From positions 1 to 5,329 of the forward strand of contig JAFDUB010000105.1 of the NCBI GenBank assembly GCA_019594025.1: a stretch of 5,329 bases of DNA, given 5' to 3'. A program made the position numbers and the translations under genes. The notes beneath the pieces are model-generated. The model ran no database searches. It saw nothing but the letters and a program-made list of their open reading frames with translations, and was not told the origin of the DNA. Positions 4,713 through 5,329 of this stretch are shown piece after piece (position 1 is the first letter of the stretch; each line of letters starts with the position of its first letter). Source of the stretch: Thermoplasmata archaeon (lineage in GTDB: Archaea; Thermoplasmatota; Thermoplasmata; Halarchaeoplasmatales; Halarchaeoplasmataceae).

Positions 4713-5329
4713 ATGGAAAGAATACCCACAGGGATAAAAGGGATCGACGAGATGAGTCAGGGTGGTTTTCCCGAAAAGACCGTTAACCTTATACGAGGAC
4801 CTACTGGAAGCGCAAAGAGTCTGTTTGGTTTACAGTTCATTGAAAAGGGTGTCAAGCAAGGTGAAAGGGGTCTTTTTTTATCCATTGAAGAAGGGCGGGA
4901 AAACATGCTTCGAGCTGTGAAGTCCTTCGAGTTGGATTGGAGCATTTACGAATCTGGACGGGCATACATTATAGATTACGGGGAGATAAGACGTGGTGAA
5001 GGCGAGGATATGCTGATCAGCTTTAAGGATTTGCAGGAATTTTTAAACAACTTCCTTAGGACGGAGAATATAAAGAGATTGGTTATTGATTCCATCAGCG
5101 CCGTTTCTCTTTACTACTCGTCACCTGAAAAATTACGAAAGAACCTGTTCGAATTCTGCAGGTCCCTTAAAGATAAGGATGTTGTAACCGTGCTGATAAG
5201 TGAGAGCGATAACCCGGGTTCTGGCATGGAAGGTTTTGTTACCGATTCTGTTTTGAACTTGGGCTATGAGAATTTCAACGGTGAGTTCAGACGTACGATC
5301 AAGATAACCAAGATGAGATTTACAAAACA
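4713..5329 (+). CDS. KaiC-like RecA-superfamily ATPase, partial (first 205 residues)
   Basis: This is a single KaiC-type ATPase domain, truncated by the window end. It opens with the family hallmark RIPTGIKGIDEMSQGGFP (residues 3-20). The P-loop is GPTGSAKS at 29-36, where the usual glycine before the lysine is alanine. The paired catalytic glutamates are E59 and E60 in FLSIEEG. The Walker B strand is KRLVIDSISAV with D126. The late segment GFVTDSVLNLGYE and the following RRTIKITKMR are typical of the end of such domains, so perhaps 20-40 residues remain outside, unless a second domain follows. Archaeal KaiC-like ATPases are RecA-fold proteins mostly of unknown role; they are not evidence of a circadian clock. 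It is cotranscribed with the winged-helix protein, which suggests that the two work together, perhaps with the ATPase modulating the regulator or a shared partner. Confidence 0.9.
   Translation, partial: MERIPTGIKGIDEMSQGGFPEKTVNLIRGPTGSAKSLFGLQFIEKGVKQGERGLFLSIEEGRENMLRAVKSFELDWSIYESGRAYIIDYGEIRRGEGEDMLISFKDLQEFLNNFLRTENIKRLVIDSISAVSLYYSSPEKLRKNLFEFCRSLKDKDVVTVLISESDNPGSGMEGFVTDSVLNLGYENFNGEFRRTIKITKMRFTK

Overview
The window is a piece of an archaeal chromosome. RNase HII of the archaeal type, archaeal TruD, RNA polymerase subunit Rpo11 (RpoL) and a single-domain KaiC-like ATPase all point to Archaea, and so do the TATA-box promoters with short leaders and the GGTGA/GGAGGTGA ribosome sites. 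The gene mix and moderate GC suggest a euryarchaeal-grade organism. The diverged Rpo11 makes a Thermoplasmata-like lineage possible, but this is a guess that I cannot test here.

Layout, left to right. (1) Positions 1-214 are GC-rich (about 56% by hand count). They hold the 3' end of an unidentified plus-strand gene with a CxxC pair, overlapped ATGA-style by a 39-residue ORF. (2) After an AT-rich spacer with a good promoter comes an orphan two-helix membrane protein (362-1069, plus). (3) A 245-bp intergenic stretch holds a T-rich probable terminator, imperfect inverted repeats and a weak promoter. (4) rnhB (plus) is followed by an SCP2-domain gene (plus) with its own promoter beginning on the rnhB stop codon. 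(5) On the minus strand, rpoL and truD form a two-gene operon. The truD stop codon overlaps the stop of the convergent SCP2 gene. (6) A divergent promoter region (3942-4098) separates rpoL from a plus-strand operon of a winged-helix DNA-binding protein and a KaiC-like ATPase. The ATPase is cut by the window end.

Functionally, most of the window is housekeeping: RNA primer and ribonucleotide removal (rnhB), pseudouridylation (truD) and transcription (rpoL). The accessory parts are the left-edge fragment, the orphan membrane protein and the wHTH/KaiC-like pair. That pair is the most system-like element: a tight operon in which the ATPase has an altered Walker A motif (GPTGSAKS) and a 10-bp-spaced direct repeat lies between the divergent promoters. 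I see no tRNA, rRNA, CRISPR array, insertion sequence or complete mobile element. Start codons for rnhB and the SCP2 gene were moved downstream of the longest possible ORF, using family N-termini and promoter position.
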